Shown one piece after another: positions 44,012 through 51,747 of a stretch of 64,000 nucleotides of DNA; positions within the stretch are counted from its first letter, which is position 1, and each line of letters opens with the position of its first letter. The DNA is from Paracoccus denitrificans (GTDB lineage: Bacteria > Pseudomonadota > Alphaproteobacteria > Rhodobacterales > Rhodobacteraceae). The translations under genes were made by a program, and so were the position numbers. Under the pieces are notes generated by a model. The model was not told where the DNA came from. It saw only the letters and a list, made by a program, of their open reading frames with translations, and did not search any database. Where the stretch lies: NCBI GenBank assembly GCA_003240735.1, contig QFNE01000003.1, positions 202,951-266,950 on the forward strand, in the 5' to 3' direction.

Positions 44012-44155
44012 CCGCGCCACATATGGTCTGTGCATGATCTGTGCATTGATCGTGCACGGCCTGTGCGCGCTAAAACGCAGAATTTGGCGGGGTTTTCGCG
44101 GATTTCCGCCGGGGGTGTTGCGGACCCACCGTCACGCAGGGTGTTGCGCACGCCG

Positions 44156-45049
44156 TCAGGCGGTGACGAACACCCGGCTTGGCGCGACCTCGCCACCCAG
44201 ATAGCGACCGATGCAGATCGGTCGGTCGTCGTGGCGCACGACCACCTCGACCCCGTAATCGGCAGTGCCCAGCACCTGACCGGGGTTGCCGTTCTGGATT
44301 CGGACCGCGCCCTGATCCGTTGCCCGCATCACCGGCAGGTCAAGCGCCGCATCCAGCGGCAGCAGATGCCCCTCGACCTCGGCCTGGTTGGCGCGGTCGA
44401 TCCGGTCGAACGGGATCCCGTCGGCCACGTCGAACGGCCCCGACCAGACTCGGCGCAGGGTGGCGACGTGGCCAAGGCAGCCCAAGCTGCGGCCCAGATC
44501 GCGGGCGATGCTGCGCACATACCCGCCCTTGCCGCAGACCATCCTCAGATCGGCGTGATCGTCGGAAAATCCGCTCAATTCAATCTCTTCAACCCACAAG
44601 GGCCGGGCGTCCAAGGTGAATTCCTCGCCCTCGCGCGCCAGATCATAGGCGCGCGCGCCGTCCACCTTGACCGCCGACACGGCAGGCGGCACCTGCATGA
44701 TGTCGCCCCGGAATTGCCCCAACGCGGCCCGGATCGCATCTGCGTCGGGCCGTATGTCGGACGTCCGCAGAACGGTGCCCGACGCATCGTCTGTTGAGGT
44801 CTCGGCCCCCCAGTTCACCCGGAAGTCATAGGCTTTCAGCGCGTCCGTCAGATACGGCACGGTCTTGGTGGCCTCACCCAGCGCGACCGCTAACAGCCCC
44901 GTGGCGTCGGGGTCCAGCGTCCCTGCATGCCCGGCCTTCTTGGCGTCCAGCGCCCAACGGACACGTCCCACGACATCGGTGGACCCCACGCCCGCAGGCT
45001 TGTCCACGATCAGCCAGCCGCTGATATCGCGGCCTTTTTTCCGTCCCAT
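44156..45049 (-). CDS. truB: tRNA pseudouridine-55 synthase TruB
   Basis: 297 residues from the ATG at 45049. 'GWLIVDKPAGVGSTDVV' and catalytic Asp46 in 'GHAGTLDPDATGLL' are diagnostic, followed by 'CGKGGYVRSIARDLG'. It makes pseudouridine 55 in the T loop of tRNAs. The ATG overlaps the stop of the phosphodiester glycosidase gene by 4 bases, continuing the rbfA-glycosidase-truB unit. The 144 bases downstream contain only short degenerate repeats. Confidence 0.95.
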   Translation of the reverse strand: MGRKKGRDISGWLIVDKPAGVGSTDVVGRVRWALDAKKAGHAGTLDPDATGLLAVALGEATKTVPYLTDALKAYDFRVNWGAETSTDDASGTVLRTSDIRPDADAIRAALGQFRGDIMQVPPAVSAVKVDGARAYDLAREGEEFTLDARPLWVEEIELSGFSDDHADLRMVCGKGGYVRSIARDLGRSLGCLGHVATLRRVWSGPFDVADGIPFDRIDRANQAEVEGHLLPLDAALDLPVMRATDQGAVRIQNGNPGQVLGTADYGVEVVVRHDDRPICIGRYLGGEVAPSRVFVTA

Positions 45050-45801
45050 CAGTTCGCGCCCTTCACCAGCCCGATGATCGGCCCCATCCGCCGACCCCAG
45101 TCGTTGCGCCGGATATCGGGCGCATAAAGCCGGCTGATCGAGCCGTCGAAGTACAGCGCGTTCGGCGCCTTCAACCCGTCGCGGAAGAACCGGGCAAAGT
45201 CCCAGAACGTCACCGCGCGCTCGGAAATGACGAACCACGCCGTCTGCATGTCAGCCGACACCCCGACCCCGTTGCGGACATAGCGGGAATCGCTGTCCTT
45301 CAGGAAACGTGGGTGCAGTTCGCCGTTCAGAACCAGCAGCGGGCCCGACTGCGTAGCCAGACGGCACTGCGGGTCCGCACGCTGAAAGCGCATCGTTTCA
45401 ATGACTTGAAAGGGTGCCTTGGCGCCGACGCAGAAAACGCCGTTGGGCCGCATCCCGAAATTGCCGCCACCGCCAGCGGTGATCAACTGACCCTTTTCGA
45501 CGCCATCCGCGCGGTACAGCCCGACCGGGCTGTAATCGGCGTGATACATGCCTGCGTTCATCGCAAAGGCCAACGTTTCATTGGGTTTCAGCGTGCCGCG
45601 CACGGCTGAAAACTCGCCCAGAATCTTGCCGTCAGCGCCGTCCAGCCACAGCCGCAGATCGCCCTGTTCGGCCGCGCCGACCTCGCAGACGGTATAGCGG
45701 TTTCCCTCAAACTCCTGCGTGTTGCAGGTGTCCGCGACCGCAGGCAGCGCGAATGCCAGCAACGCGCCGACGGCCAGTCCCATCCGCCGTGACAGCCCCA
45801 C
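45049..45801 (-). CDS. Secreted phosphodiester glycosidase-like (NAGPA/DUF2233) protein
   Basis: 250 residues from a GTG at 45801; an ATG at 45783 is the alternative start. A signal peptide 'MGLAVGALLAFALPAVA' ends before 'DTC'. The domain resembles the NAGPA family ('LAFAMNAGMYHADYSPVGLY', 'NFGMRPNGVFCV', 'SQSGPLLVLNGELHP'-like and 'NALYFDGSISRLY'). Such proteins hydrolyse sugar phosphodiesters; the bacterial substrate is unknown, probably in the cell envelope. It separates rbfA and truB, ending in a 4-base overlap with truB. Confidence 0.82.
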   Translation of the reverse strand: MGLSRRMGLAVGALLAFALPAVADTCNTQEFEGNRYTVCEVGAAEQGDLRLWLDGADGKILGEFSAVRGTLKPNETLAFAMNAGMYHADYSPVGLYRADGVEKGQLITAGGGGNFGMRPNGVFCVGAKAPFQVIETMRFQRADPQCRLATQSGPLLVLNGELHPRFLKDSDSRYVRNGVGVSADMQTAWFVISERAVTFWDFARFFRDGLKAPNALYFDGSISRLYAPDIRRNDWGRRMGPIIGLVKGAN

Positions 45802-45802
45802 C

Positions 45803-46243
45803 CTAGCGGTCCTGTTCGGGCGCGTAGGGGTCGCTGTCGCTGTCGTCATCGGCGTCAAGGTCGCGACGCACGCGATCTTCGGCGAACAGGCGACGGGTGT
45901 CGTCCATGCGGTCGAAGGTTTCGTCCAGCACGAAGCGCAGGTCCGGCGCATATTTCAGCGTCAGTTCCTTGGCGACCAGATGGCGCAGCTCGCGACTGTT
46001 GCGACGCAGCGCGGCCAGCGCGCCTTCGGCGTCGTTGCCCATCAGGGGCAGGACATACGCCGTGGCGATCTTCAGGTCGGGCGACGTGCGCACCTCGCCC
46101 ACGGTGATGGAAAAGCGGTTCAGATCCGGGTCGTGCACGTCTGCGCGCGCCAGCACGTCAGACAGCGTGCGGCGGATCAGTTCGCCGACGCGAAGCTGTC
46201 GTTGGGACGGGCCGTGGCCCTGATGAAAGCGGTTCGATGCCAT
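45803..46243 (-). CDS. rbfA: 30S ribosome-binding factor RbfA
   Basis: 146 residues from the ATG at 46243; an ATG at 46252 would add three. 'GPSQRQLRVGELIRRTLSDVL' is the family N-terminus and a KH-type fold follows ('TSPDLKIATAYVLPL', 'APDLRFVLDETFDRMD'). The last 20 residues are Asp-rich. RbfA helps 16S rRNA 5' end maturation and cold adaptation. Its start diverges from dapB. Confidence 0.93.
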   Translation of the reverse strand: MASNRFHQGHGPSQRQLRVGELIRRTLSDVLARADVHDPDLNRFSITVGEVRTSPDLKIATAYVLPLMGNDAEGALAALRRNSRELRHLVAKELTLKYAPDLRFVLDETFDRMDDTRRLFAEDRVRRDLDADDDSDSDPYAPEQDR

Positions 46244-46312
46244 ACGTCCCATCTAGGGGGTCGCGGGACGGCCCGCAACGGTTTAGGAACGCCCAAACGA
46301 AAGGGTTATGCG

Positions 46313-47119
46313 ATGGAAAAGCCGGGAATTGTCGTCGTCGGCGCCAAAGGCCGCATGGGGCGGATGCTGATCGACACGGTGCTGGCATCGCCCGATGCGC
46401 GGCTGGTCGGCGCGGTCGTTCCAAAGGGCAGCGACTGGGTCGGACGCGATCTGGGCCAGTGCCTTGGTCGTGCCGATCTGGGCCTGACGGTCACCGACGA
46501 TGCCGTGGGCGCAATCGCCCGGGCGCAGGCGGTCATCGACTTCACCACCCCCGCCGCGACCGTCGCATTTGCCGAACTGACCGCGCAGGCGCGCGCGGTC
46601 CATGTCATCGGGACGACCGGCCTGTCCGACGCCGATCTTGTCAAGATCGCCGCCGCCGCGCGTCACGCCCCCATCATCCGCGCCGGCAACATGAGCCTTG
46701 GGGTCAACCTGCTGATGGGCCTGACCCGCAAGGTCGCCGCGGTCCTTGGCACCGACTGGGACATCGAAATCGTCGAGGCGCATCACCGCCACAAGGTCGA
46801 TGCGCCCTCCGGCACGGCCCTGATGCTGGGCGAGGCGGCCGCCGAAGGCCGCGGCGCCACGCTGGACGATCTGCGCACGCCAGCCCGCGAAGGGCTGACT
46901 GGACCCCGCGCCCCCGGCAGCATCGGCTTTGCGGCGATCCGGGGGGGCGATGTCGTGGGCGAACATGACGTGATCTTTGCAGGTCAGGGCGAACGCGTGG
47001 TCCTGCGCCATCTGGCGACCGACCGCGCCATCTTTGCGCGCGGTGCCCTCCGCGCGGCTTTGTGGGGTCAGGACAAGGGGCCCGGGGAATACGACATGGC
47101 CGACGTTCTGGGGCTGTAA
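46313..47119 (+). CDS. dapB: 4-hydroxy-tetrahydrodipicolinate reductase
   Basis: 268 residues from the ATG at 46313 with an AAAGGG ribosome site. 'IVVVGAKGRMGRML' binds the nicotinamide cofactor, 'EAHHRHKVDAPSGTAL' is the catalytic signature with His-His and Lys. It reduces dihydrodipicolinate on the way to lysine and diaminopimelate. A longer upstream frame runs antisense to rbfA and is rejected. Confidence 0.96.
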   Translation: MEKPGIVVVGAKGRMGRMLIDTVLASPDARLVGAVVPKGSDWVGRDLGQCLGRADLGLTVTDDAVGAIARAQAVIDFTTPAATVAFAELTAQARAVHVIGTTGLSDADLVKIAAAARHAPIIRAGNMSLGVNLLMGLTRKVAAVLGTDWDIEIVEAHHRHKVDAPSGTALMLGEAAAEGRGATLDDLRTPAREGLTGPRAPGSIGFAAIRGGDVVGEHDVIFAGQGERVVLRHLATDRAIFARGALRAALWGQDKGPGEYDMADVLGL

Positions 47120-47298
47120 GCGGCGCAAAATAAATCCGCGAAAACACCCTGCGGGCTGCGTGTCTAGCCATGCACAAGAATCGCCTGTGCAAACGGCAAC
47201 TGGAACACGATACACCGGCGCTTTCGGACTGACTGCGAATATTACCGCGCAATTTCGCCGACGTGCCGATATTTCTTGCGTCAAACCGCCCGCCGGCG

Positions 47299-47310
47299 GC
47301 GCAATTGCGC
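47299..47310. repeat. 12-bp perfect palindrome upstream of dadA
   Basis: GCGCAATTGCGC in the 252-base gap between dapB and dadA, about 60 bases before the dadA start. Nothing else in the gap is recognisable. It could be an operator for an Lrp-type regulator, which controls dadA in other bacteria, but no consensus was matched. Confidence 0.3.
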
Positions 47311-47371
47311 AGCACATTCGCCCGATCCTGCATGATCCTTGTGCCAAGTGATGATTCGCGGGGATTTCGCC

Positions 47372-48658
47372 ATGAAGATCGTTGTGTTGGGTGCAGGTGT
47401 CGTCGGTGTGACCAGCGCGTGGTATCTGGCGCGCGCCGGGCATGATGTCACTGTCGTCGACCGCCAACCCGCCGCCGCGATGGAGACGTCGTTTGCCAAC
47501 GCGGGCGAAATCTCTCCCGGCTATTCGACGCCATGGGCCGCGCCCGGCATCCCGCAGAAAGCCGTGAAGTGGATGTTCCAGCGCCACGCCCCGCTGGTCC
47601 TGCACGCCTCGACCGACCGGGTCCGGGCGTCGTGGATGATGCGGATGCTGAAGAACTGCACCGCCGACGCCTATGTCGTGAACAAGTCGCGGATGATGCG
47701 CATCGCCGAATACTCCCGCGACTGCCTGGGAGAGCTTCGGGCCGACACCGGCATCACCTATGACGAACGCACGCAGGGTACGCTGCAGGTTTTCCGCGAG
47801 GCCAAGCAGCTGGTCGCCGTCCAGAAGGACATCAAGGTCCTGAAAGCCGACGGCGTGCCGTATGAGGAACTGGACGTCGACGGCTGCGTCGCGGTCGAAC
47901 CCGGTCTGGCCCACGCGCGCCACCTGCTGGCCGGTGGCCTGCGCCTGCCCGGCGATGAGACGGGCGATTGCCACATCTTCACGCAAAAGCTGGCCGCCTT
48001 GGCCGAAGCCGAAGGCGTCACCTTCCTTTACAACACCGCGATCGAGAGGTTGGAAGGGTCGGCCCGTCAGATCGACGCCGCCATCACCTCGGCCGGGCGC
48101 CTGACGGCGGATGCGTTCGTCGTGGCGCTGGGCAGCCATTCGCCGCAACTGGTGGCGCCCTTCGGGCTGCAACTGCCTGTCTATCCGATCAAGGGCTATT
48201 CGCTGACGCTGCCCATCGTCGATGCTGCGCGGGCGCCGGTGTCGACCGTCATGGACGAAACCTACAAGGTGGCGATCACGCGTCTGGGCGACCGCATCCG
48301 CGTCGGCGGGCTTGCGGAAATCGCGGGGTTCGACCTGTCGCTGTCCCCGCGGCGCCGCGCAACGCTGGCGAAGTCGGTGGGCGAGCTGTTCGGCGGCGCT
48401 GGCGATCTGGATCAGGCCAAGTTCTGGACCGGCTTGCGTCCGATGACGCCGGACGGCACGCCCATCATCGGCGCGACCTCGGTCGGCAACCTGTGGCTGA
48501 ACACCGGCCACGGCACGCTGGGTTGGACCATGGCGGCCGGTTCTGCCCGGGTGCTGGCAGACCAGATGTCCGGTCGCGCCACGCAGATCGAATCCGACGA
48601 TCTGAGCGTTGCCCGCTACGCCCGGGACACGCAGGCATTGCTGCAAGCGGCGGCTTAA
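47372..48658 (+). CDS. dadA: D-amino acid dehydrogenase, small subunit
   Basis: 428 residues from the ATG at 47372. The FAD fold 'MKIVVLGAGVVGVTSAWYLA' is followed by 'SFANAGEISPGYSTPWAAPG', a DadA hallmark, and 'NTGHGTLGWTMAAGSA' near the C-terminus. It oxidatively deaminates D-amino acids, mainly D-alanine, passing electrons to the respiratory chain. No alanine racemase gene lies beside it. Confidence 0.93.
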   Translation: MKIVVLGAGVVGVTSAWYLARAGHDVTVVDRQPAAAMETSFANAGEISPGYSTPWAAPGIPQKAVKWMFQRHAPLVLHASTDRVRASWMMRMLKNCTADAYVVNKSRMMRIAEYSRDCLGELRADTGITYDERTQGTLQVFREAKQLVAVQKDIKVLKADGVPYEELDVDGCVAVEPGLAHARHLLAGGLRLPGDETGDCHIFTQKLAALAEAEGVTFLYNTAIERLEGSARQIDAAITSAGRLTADAFVVALGSHSPQLVAPFGLQLPVYPIKGYSLTLPIVDAARAPVSTVMDETYKVAITRLGDRIRVGGLAEIAGFDLSLSPRRRATLAKSVGELFGGAGDLDQAKFWTGLRPMTPDGTPIIGATSVGNLWLNTGHGTLGWTMAAGSARVLADQMSGRATQIESDDLSVARYARDTQALLQAAA

Positions 48659-48806
48659 GACCGGAACACCGTCCGCGTTCGCCCGGTTTATGGGCGAGGC
48701 GGGCGGAATGTTTTCCGGACTCGTCACGTCAATGCGAAAATTCTGATCATTAGGTGGGTGCGGCGCGCCGAGGCTTTCGCGGGCCGCGTCCCTTGACGCA
48801 ACAGGC

Positions 48807-48849
48807 ATCCTTTTCCGCCACGCAAGCCTTTGGAAGGATTGAAGCTTGC
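48807..48849 (+). ncRNA. Candidate H-type pseudoknot in the metN leader
   Basis: Four segments occur in order A-B-A'-B'. ATCCTTTTCC (48807-48816) can pair with GGAAGGAT (48832-48839) if two T bulge out, and GCAAGC (48822-48827) pairs with GCTTGC (48844-48849). The element ends 25 bases before the metN ATG. SAM-II and SAM/SAH riboswitches have this topology, but no conserved core of either was recognised. Confidence 0.35.
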
Positions 48850-48874
48850 CCCCCGCGCGGATAGGTCAATCCCC

Positions 48875-49963
48875 ATGACCGACCAGCCGACAACCGCCGT
48901 TTCCGACGCGCCACCCCCCGAACATTCCGTGGCGCACCCCGCCATCGTCTTTGACGATGTGGTCAAGACCTGGCCCCAGAAAGGCGGCGAGGTTGCGGCG
49001 CTTGATCATGTGTCCCTGAATGTGCCGACCGGTGGCATCACTGGCGTGATCGGGCGGTCGGGCGCCGGGAAGTCGACTTTGCTGCGGCTCGTGAACGGGC
49101 TGGAACGTTCGTCCTCGGGGCGGATCGAGGTGCTGGGGCGCGACGTGACGACTGCGCGGGGCGGGCAACTGCGTGCGCTGCGCCGCGACGTCGGCATGAT
49201 CTTCCAGCACTTCAACCTGCTTGCGAACCGCACGGTGCGCGCCAACATCACCCTGCCGCTAGAGATCGCGGGCGTCGATCGCGCGACATCCAAAGGCCGC
49301 GTCGACAGGCTGATCGACCTTGTGGGACTGGGGCCACTGGCCGACCGCTATCCCGCGCAGTTGTCGGGCGGCCAGAAACAGCGCGTAGGCATTGCGCGCG
49401 CGCTGGCGACGGAACCGCGTGTCCTGCTGTCGGACGAAGCCACCAGCGCGCTGGACCCCGAAACGACGCAGGCCGTGCTGGCGCTGCTGCGTGACATCAA
49501 CCGCGAACTGGGTCTGACGGTCCTTCTGATCACCCACGAAATGGCCGTCGTGCGCGACATCTGCCAGCACGTCGCAGTGATGGAGGCGGGCCGCATCGTC
49601 GAGGCCGGCGCCACCTATGACATCTTTGCCAACCCGCAGGACCCGATCACCCGGTCGTTCCTGTCGGGCGTGAACGGCTCGGCCCTGCCGGGATTCATCG
49701 CGCGCCAGATCACCGCCGGCGGCGCGGGTCCGGTCATCCTGCGGATCACCTTTGCAGGCGACAGCGCGACGCTGCCGATCATGTCGCGTCTGGGGTCCGA
49801 ACTTGGCATCGACGCCAGTATAATCGGCGGCGCAATCGAGGAAATCGACGGACGCCCCTTCGGAAACCTGACGGTTCAGATCCCCGCCGACGCGATTGGC
49901 CGCGTTCAGACCTTCCTTGCGTCCCACAAACTTCAGTCAGAGGTGCTGGGCCATGTCGGCTAA
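48875..49963 (+). CDS. metN: Methionine ABC transporter ATP-binding protein MetN
   Basis: 362 residues from the ATG at 48875. Walker A 'GRSGAGKSTLL', signature 'LSGGQKQRVGIARA' and Walker B 'VLLSDEATSALD' are complete, and a C-terminal NIL domain of about 80 residues ('ILRITFAGDSATLPIMSRL') binds methionine and inhibits transport. It overlaps metI by 11 bases. The N-terminus has a non-conserved 27-residue extension. Confidence 0.94.
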   Translation: MTDQPTTAVSDAPPPEHSVAHPAIVFDDVVKTWPQKGGEVAALDHVSLNVPTGGITGVIGRSGAGKSTLLRLVNGLERSSSGRIEVLGRDVTTARGGQLRALRRDVGMIFQHFNLLANRTVRANITLPLEIAGVDRATSKGRVDRLIDLVGLGPLADRYPAQLSGGQKQRVGIARALATEPRVLLSDEATSALDPETTQAVLALLRDINRELGLTVLLITHEMAVVRDICQHVAVMEAGRIVEAGATYDIFANPQDPITRSFLSGVNGSALPGFIARQITAGGAGPVILRITFAGDSATLPIMSRLGSELGIDASIIGGAIEEIDGRPFGNLTVQIPADAIGRVQTFLASHKLQSEVLGHVG

Positions 49964-50627
49964 CCTGATCGCGCTTTTGTGGAACTCGACGCTCCAGACG
50001 ATCTACATGGTCGTCATCTCGGGGCTGATCGCCACCGTCATCGGCCTGCCGCTGGGTGTCTTTCTGGCGACGTCCAAGCGGGGCGAGCTGCTGTCGGCGC
50101 CAGTCGTCAACGCCGCGCTGGGCCTGATCGTGAACGCGATGCGGTCCGTGCCGTTCATCATTCTGGTCGTGGCGATCATCCCGCTGACGCGCCTGATCGC
50201 CGGGACGTCCATCGGCACCACCGCCGCGATCGTTCCCCTGACACTGGCGGCGGCGCCCTTCATCGCCCGCATCGTCGAAACCTCGATCCGCGAAGTCGAC
50301 GGCGGATTGATCGAGGCTGCGCGCGCCATGGGTGCCGCCCCCGGCCAGATCATTTCCAAGGTCCTGCTGCCCGAGGCGCTGCCCGGCATCGTTCTTGGCC
50401 TGACCTTGGCGATCGTCAGCCTCATCGGCTACTCGGCGATGGTCGGCGCCGTCGGTGGCGAAGGTCTGGGCGATCTTGGCATCCGCTACGGCTATCAACG
50501 GTTCATGCCCGACGTGATGCTGGCCGTCGTCGTCATCCTGATCGTCTTGGTCCAGGCGGTGCAGTCACTGGGCGAATTCATCGCCCGGCGACTGGATCAT
50601 CGCGCGGCCAAGGATCGTGGTCTTTAA
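49953..50627 (+). CDS. metI: Methionine ABC transporter permease MetI
   Basis: 224 residues from the ATG at 49953 inside the end of metN. Five membrane helices and the coupling loop 'EAARAMGAAPGQIISKVLLPEALPGI' are present, and 'MRSVPFIILVVAIIPLTR' is typical of MetI. It forms the channel for D- and L-methionine. Confidence 0.94.
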   Translation: MSANLIALLWNSTLQTIYMVVISGLIATVIGLPLGVFLATSKRGELLSAPVVNAALGLIVNAMRSVPFIILVVAIIPLTRLIAGTSIGTTAAIVPLTLAAAPFIARIVETSIREVDGGLIEAARAMGAAPGQIISKVLLPEALPGIVLGLTLAIVSLIGYSAMVGAVGGEGLGDLGIRYGYQRFMPDVMLAVVVILIVLVQAVQSLGEFIARRLDHRAAKDRGL

Positions 50628-50654
50628 CCCCAACGCAAACCCAAGGAGCATCCC

Positions 50655-51425
50655 ATGCTGCGTTATGTCGTTGCCGCTCTGGCACTTTCCGCAGGCCTCG
50701 CCTCGGCCGAAGAAATCAAGGTCGGCGTGTCGCCCGGCGAGCACGCCGAAATCCTCGAACAGGTCGTTCCGCTGGCAAAGGCCAAGGGCCTCGACGTCGA
50801 TGTCGTCGAATTCTCCGACTATGTCGTGCCGAATACCGCGCTGAACGATGGCGACCTGAACGCCAACAGCTTCCAGCACGTCCCCTATCTGGAAAACCAG
50901 ATCAAGGACCGTGGCTATCAGCTGGCGGTCGTCGCCAAGACGATCACCACGCCGATGGGCGTCTATTCGACCAAGATCAAATCGCTGGACGAGCTGGCTG
51001 ACGGCGCGACCATCGCGATCCCGAACGATCCGACGAATGGCGGCCGCGCGCTGCTGGTTCTGGCCGATCAGGGCGTGATCAAGGTGAATCCCGACGCCGG
51101 TCTGGTGCCGACGCCCCTGGACATCACCGAAAACCCGAAGAACCTGAAATTCCGCGAACTGGACGCGGCGCAGCTTCCACGCGCGCTGTCTGACGCGGAT
51201 GCAGCTTTGATCAACACGAACTATGCGCTGGATGCCGGTCTGAACCCGAAAGATGACGCCATCGCCATCGAAAAGGCCGATAGCCCCTATGCCAACGTGA
51301 TCGTCGTGCGCAAAGGCGACGAAGACAAGCCGTGGGTCAAGACGCTTGTCGAGGTCTATCACTCGCCCGAGATCAAGGATTTCATCGAAACCCGCTACAA
51401 GGGCGCGGTCATCCCCGCCTGGTAA
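50655..51425 (+). CDS. metQ: Methionine-binding periplasmic protein MetQ
   Basis: 256 residues with an AAGGAG ribosome site. A signal peptide ends at 'LASA' before 'EEIKVGVSPGEHAEI'. There is no lipobox Cys, so unlike E. coli MetQ it should be a soluble periplasmic protein. 'NDGDLNANSFQHVPYL' and 'IPNDPTNGGRALLVL' are NlpA family signatures. Confidence 0.94.
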   Translation: MLRYVVAALALSAGLASAEEIKVGVSPGEHAEILEQVVPLAKAKGLDVDVVEFSDYVVPNTALNDGDLNANSFQHVPYLENQIKDRGYQLAVVAKTITTPMGVYSTKIKSLDELADGATIAIPNDPTNGGRALLVLADQGVIKVNPDAGLVPTPLDITENPKNLKFRELDAAQLPRALSDADAALINTNYALDAGLNPKDDAIAIEKADSPYANVIVVRKGDEDKPWVKTLVEVYHSPEIKDFIETRYKGAVIPAW

Positions 51426-51447
51426 TCACCGACAGGTCAACCAAGAC

Positions 51448-51487
51448 GGGCTTCGCGGTCAGAAATCGACCGCGAGGCCCTTTTTTT
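51448..51487 (+). terminator. Strong intrinsic terminator of metNIQ, overlapping the convergent gene
   Basis: A 13-bp stem (GGGCTTCGCGGTC at 51448-51460, GACCGCGAGGCCC at 51468-51480, one G-U pair) with a 7-base loop and seven T residues. The hairpin also encodes the last residues of the convergent SdhAF4-like protein. Confidence 0.9.
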
Positions 51488-51689
51488 CATAATCGCCGTA
51501 TCGCGTCGGGTTCAGCCCGTCGCGGCCACCCAGCTCTTCTGGGGCGTCGTCCTTGGGGGCCAGACGGCGACGTTCTTCGGCCTCGGCCAGGGCGCGCTGC
51601 GCGGCGGGGGGCAGATCGGCACGCGCGGCCGATTGCGCCGTGGCATCAGGTGCGGCGGTGTCGGGTGCTGAATCAGTCGGTCTCGTCAT
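51459..51689 (-). CDS. DUF1674/SdhAF4-like small protein
   Basis: 76 residues. The N-terminal half is Ala/Pro-rich and disordered; the conserved end 'LNPTRYGDYEKKGLAVDF' is the DUF1674 motif. The mitochondrial homologue SDHAF4 binds the flavinated succinate dehydrogenase subunit and limits radical formation; a similar role in bacteria is inferred. Its final codons are inside the metQ terminator hairpin. It diverges from rsmB. Confidence 0.85.
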   Translation of the reverse strand: MTRPTDSAPDTAAPDATAQSAARADLPPAAQRALAEAEERRRLAPKDDAPEELGGRDGLNPTRYGDYEKKGLAVDF

Positions 51690-51747
51690 GGCAAACCGCC
51701 TTTGGCAAGGTTATGTGGTCGAACCGAAAATAAGCCGGGTGGGCAGC

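Noticed and set aside
45719..46312. Upstream extension of dapB across rbfA
   Set aside because: DapB homologues start at the ATG at 46313, which has its own ribosome site.
47120..47371. Small gene or RNA between dapB and dadA
   Set aside because: No frame with a ribosome site and no strong hairpin; only the 12-bp palindrome stands out.
48661..48806. SAM-II riboswitch core in the metN leader
   Set aside because: I could not match the conserved SAM-II core; only a pseudoknot topology is reported, at low confidence.
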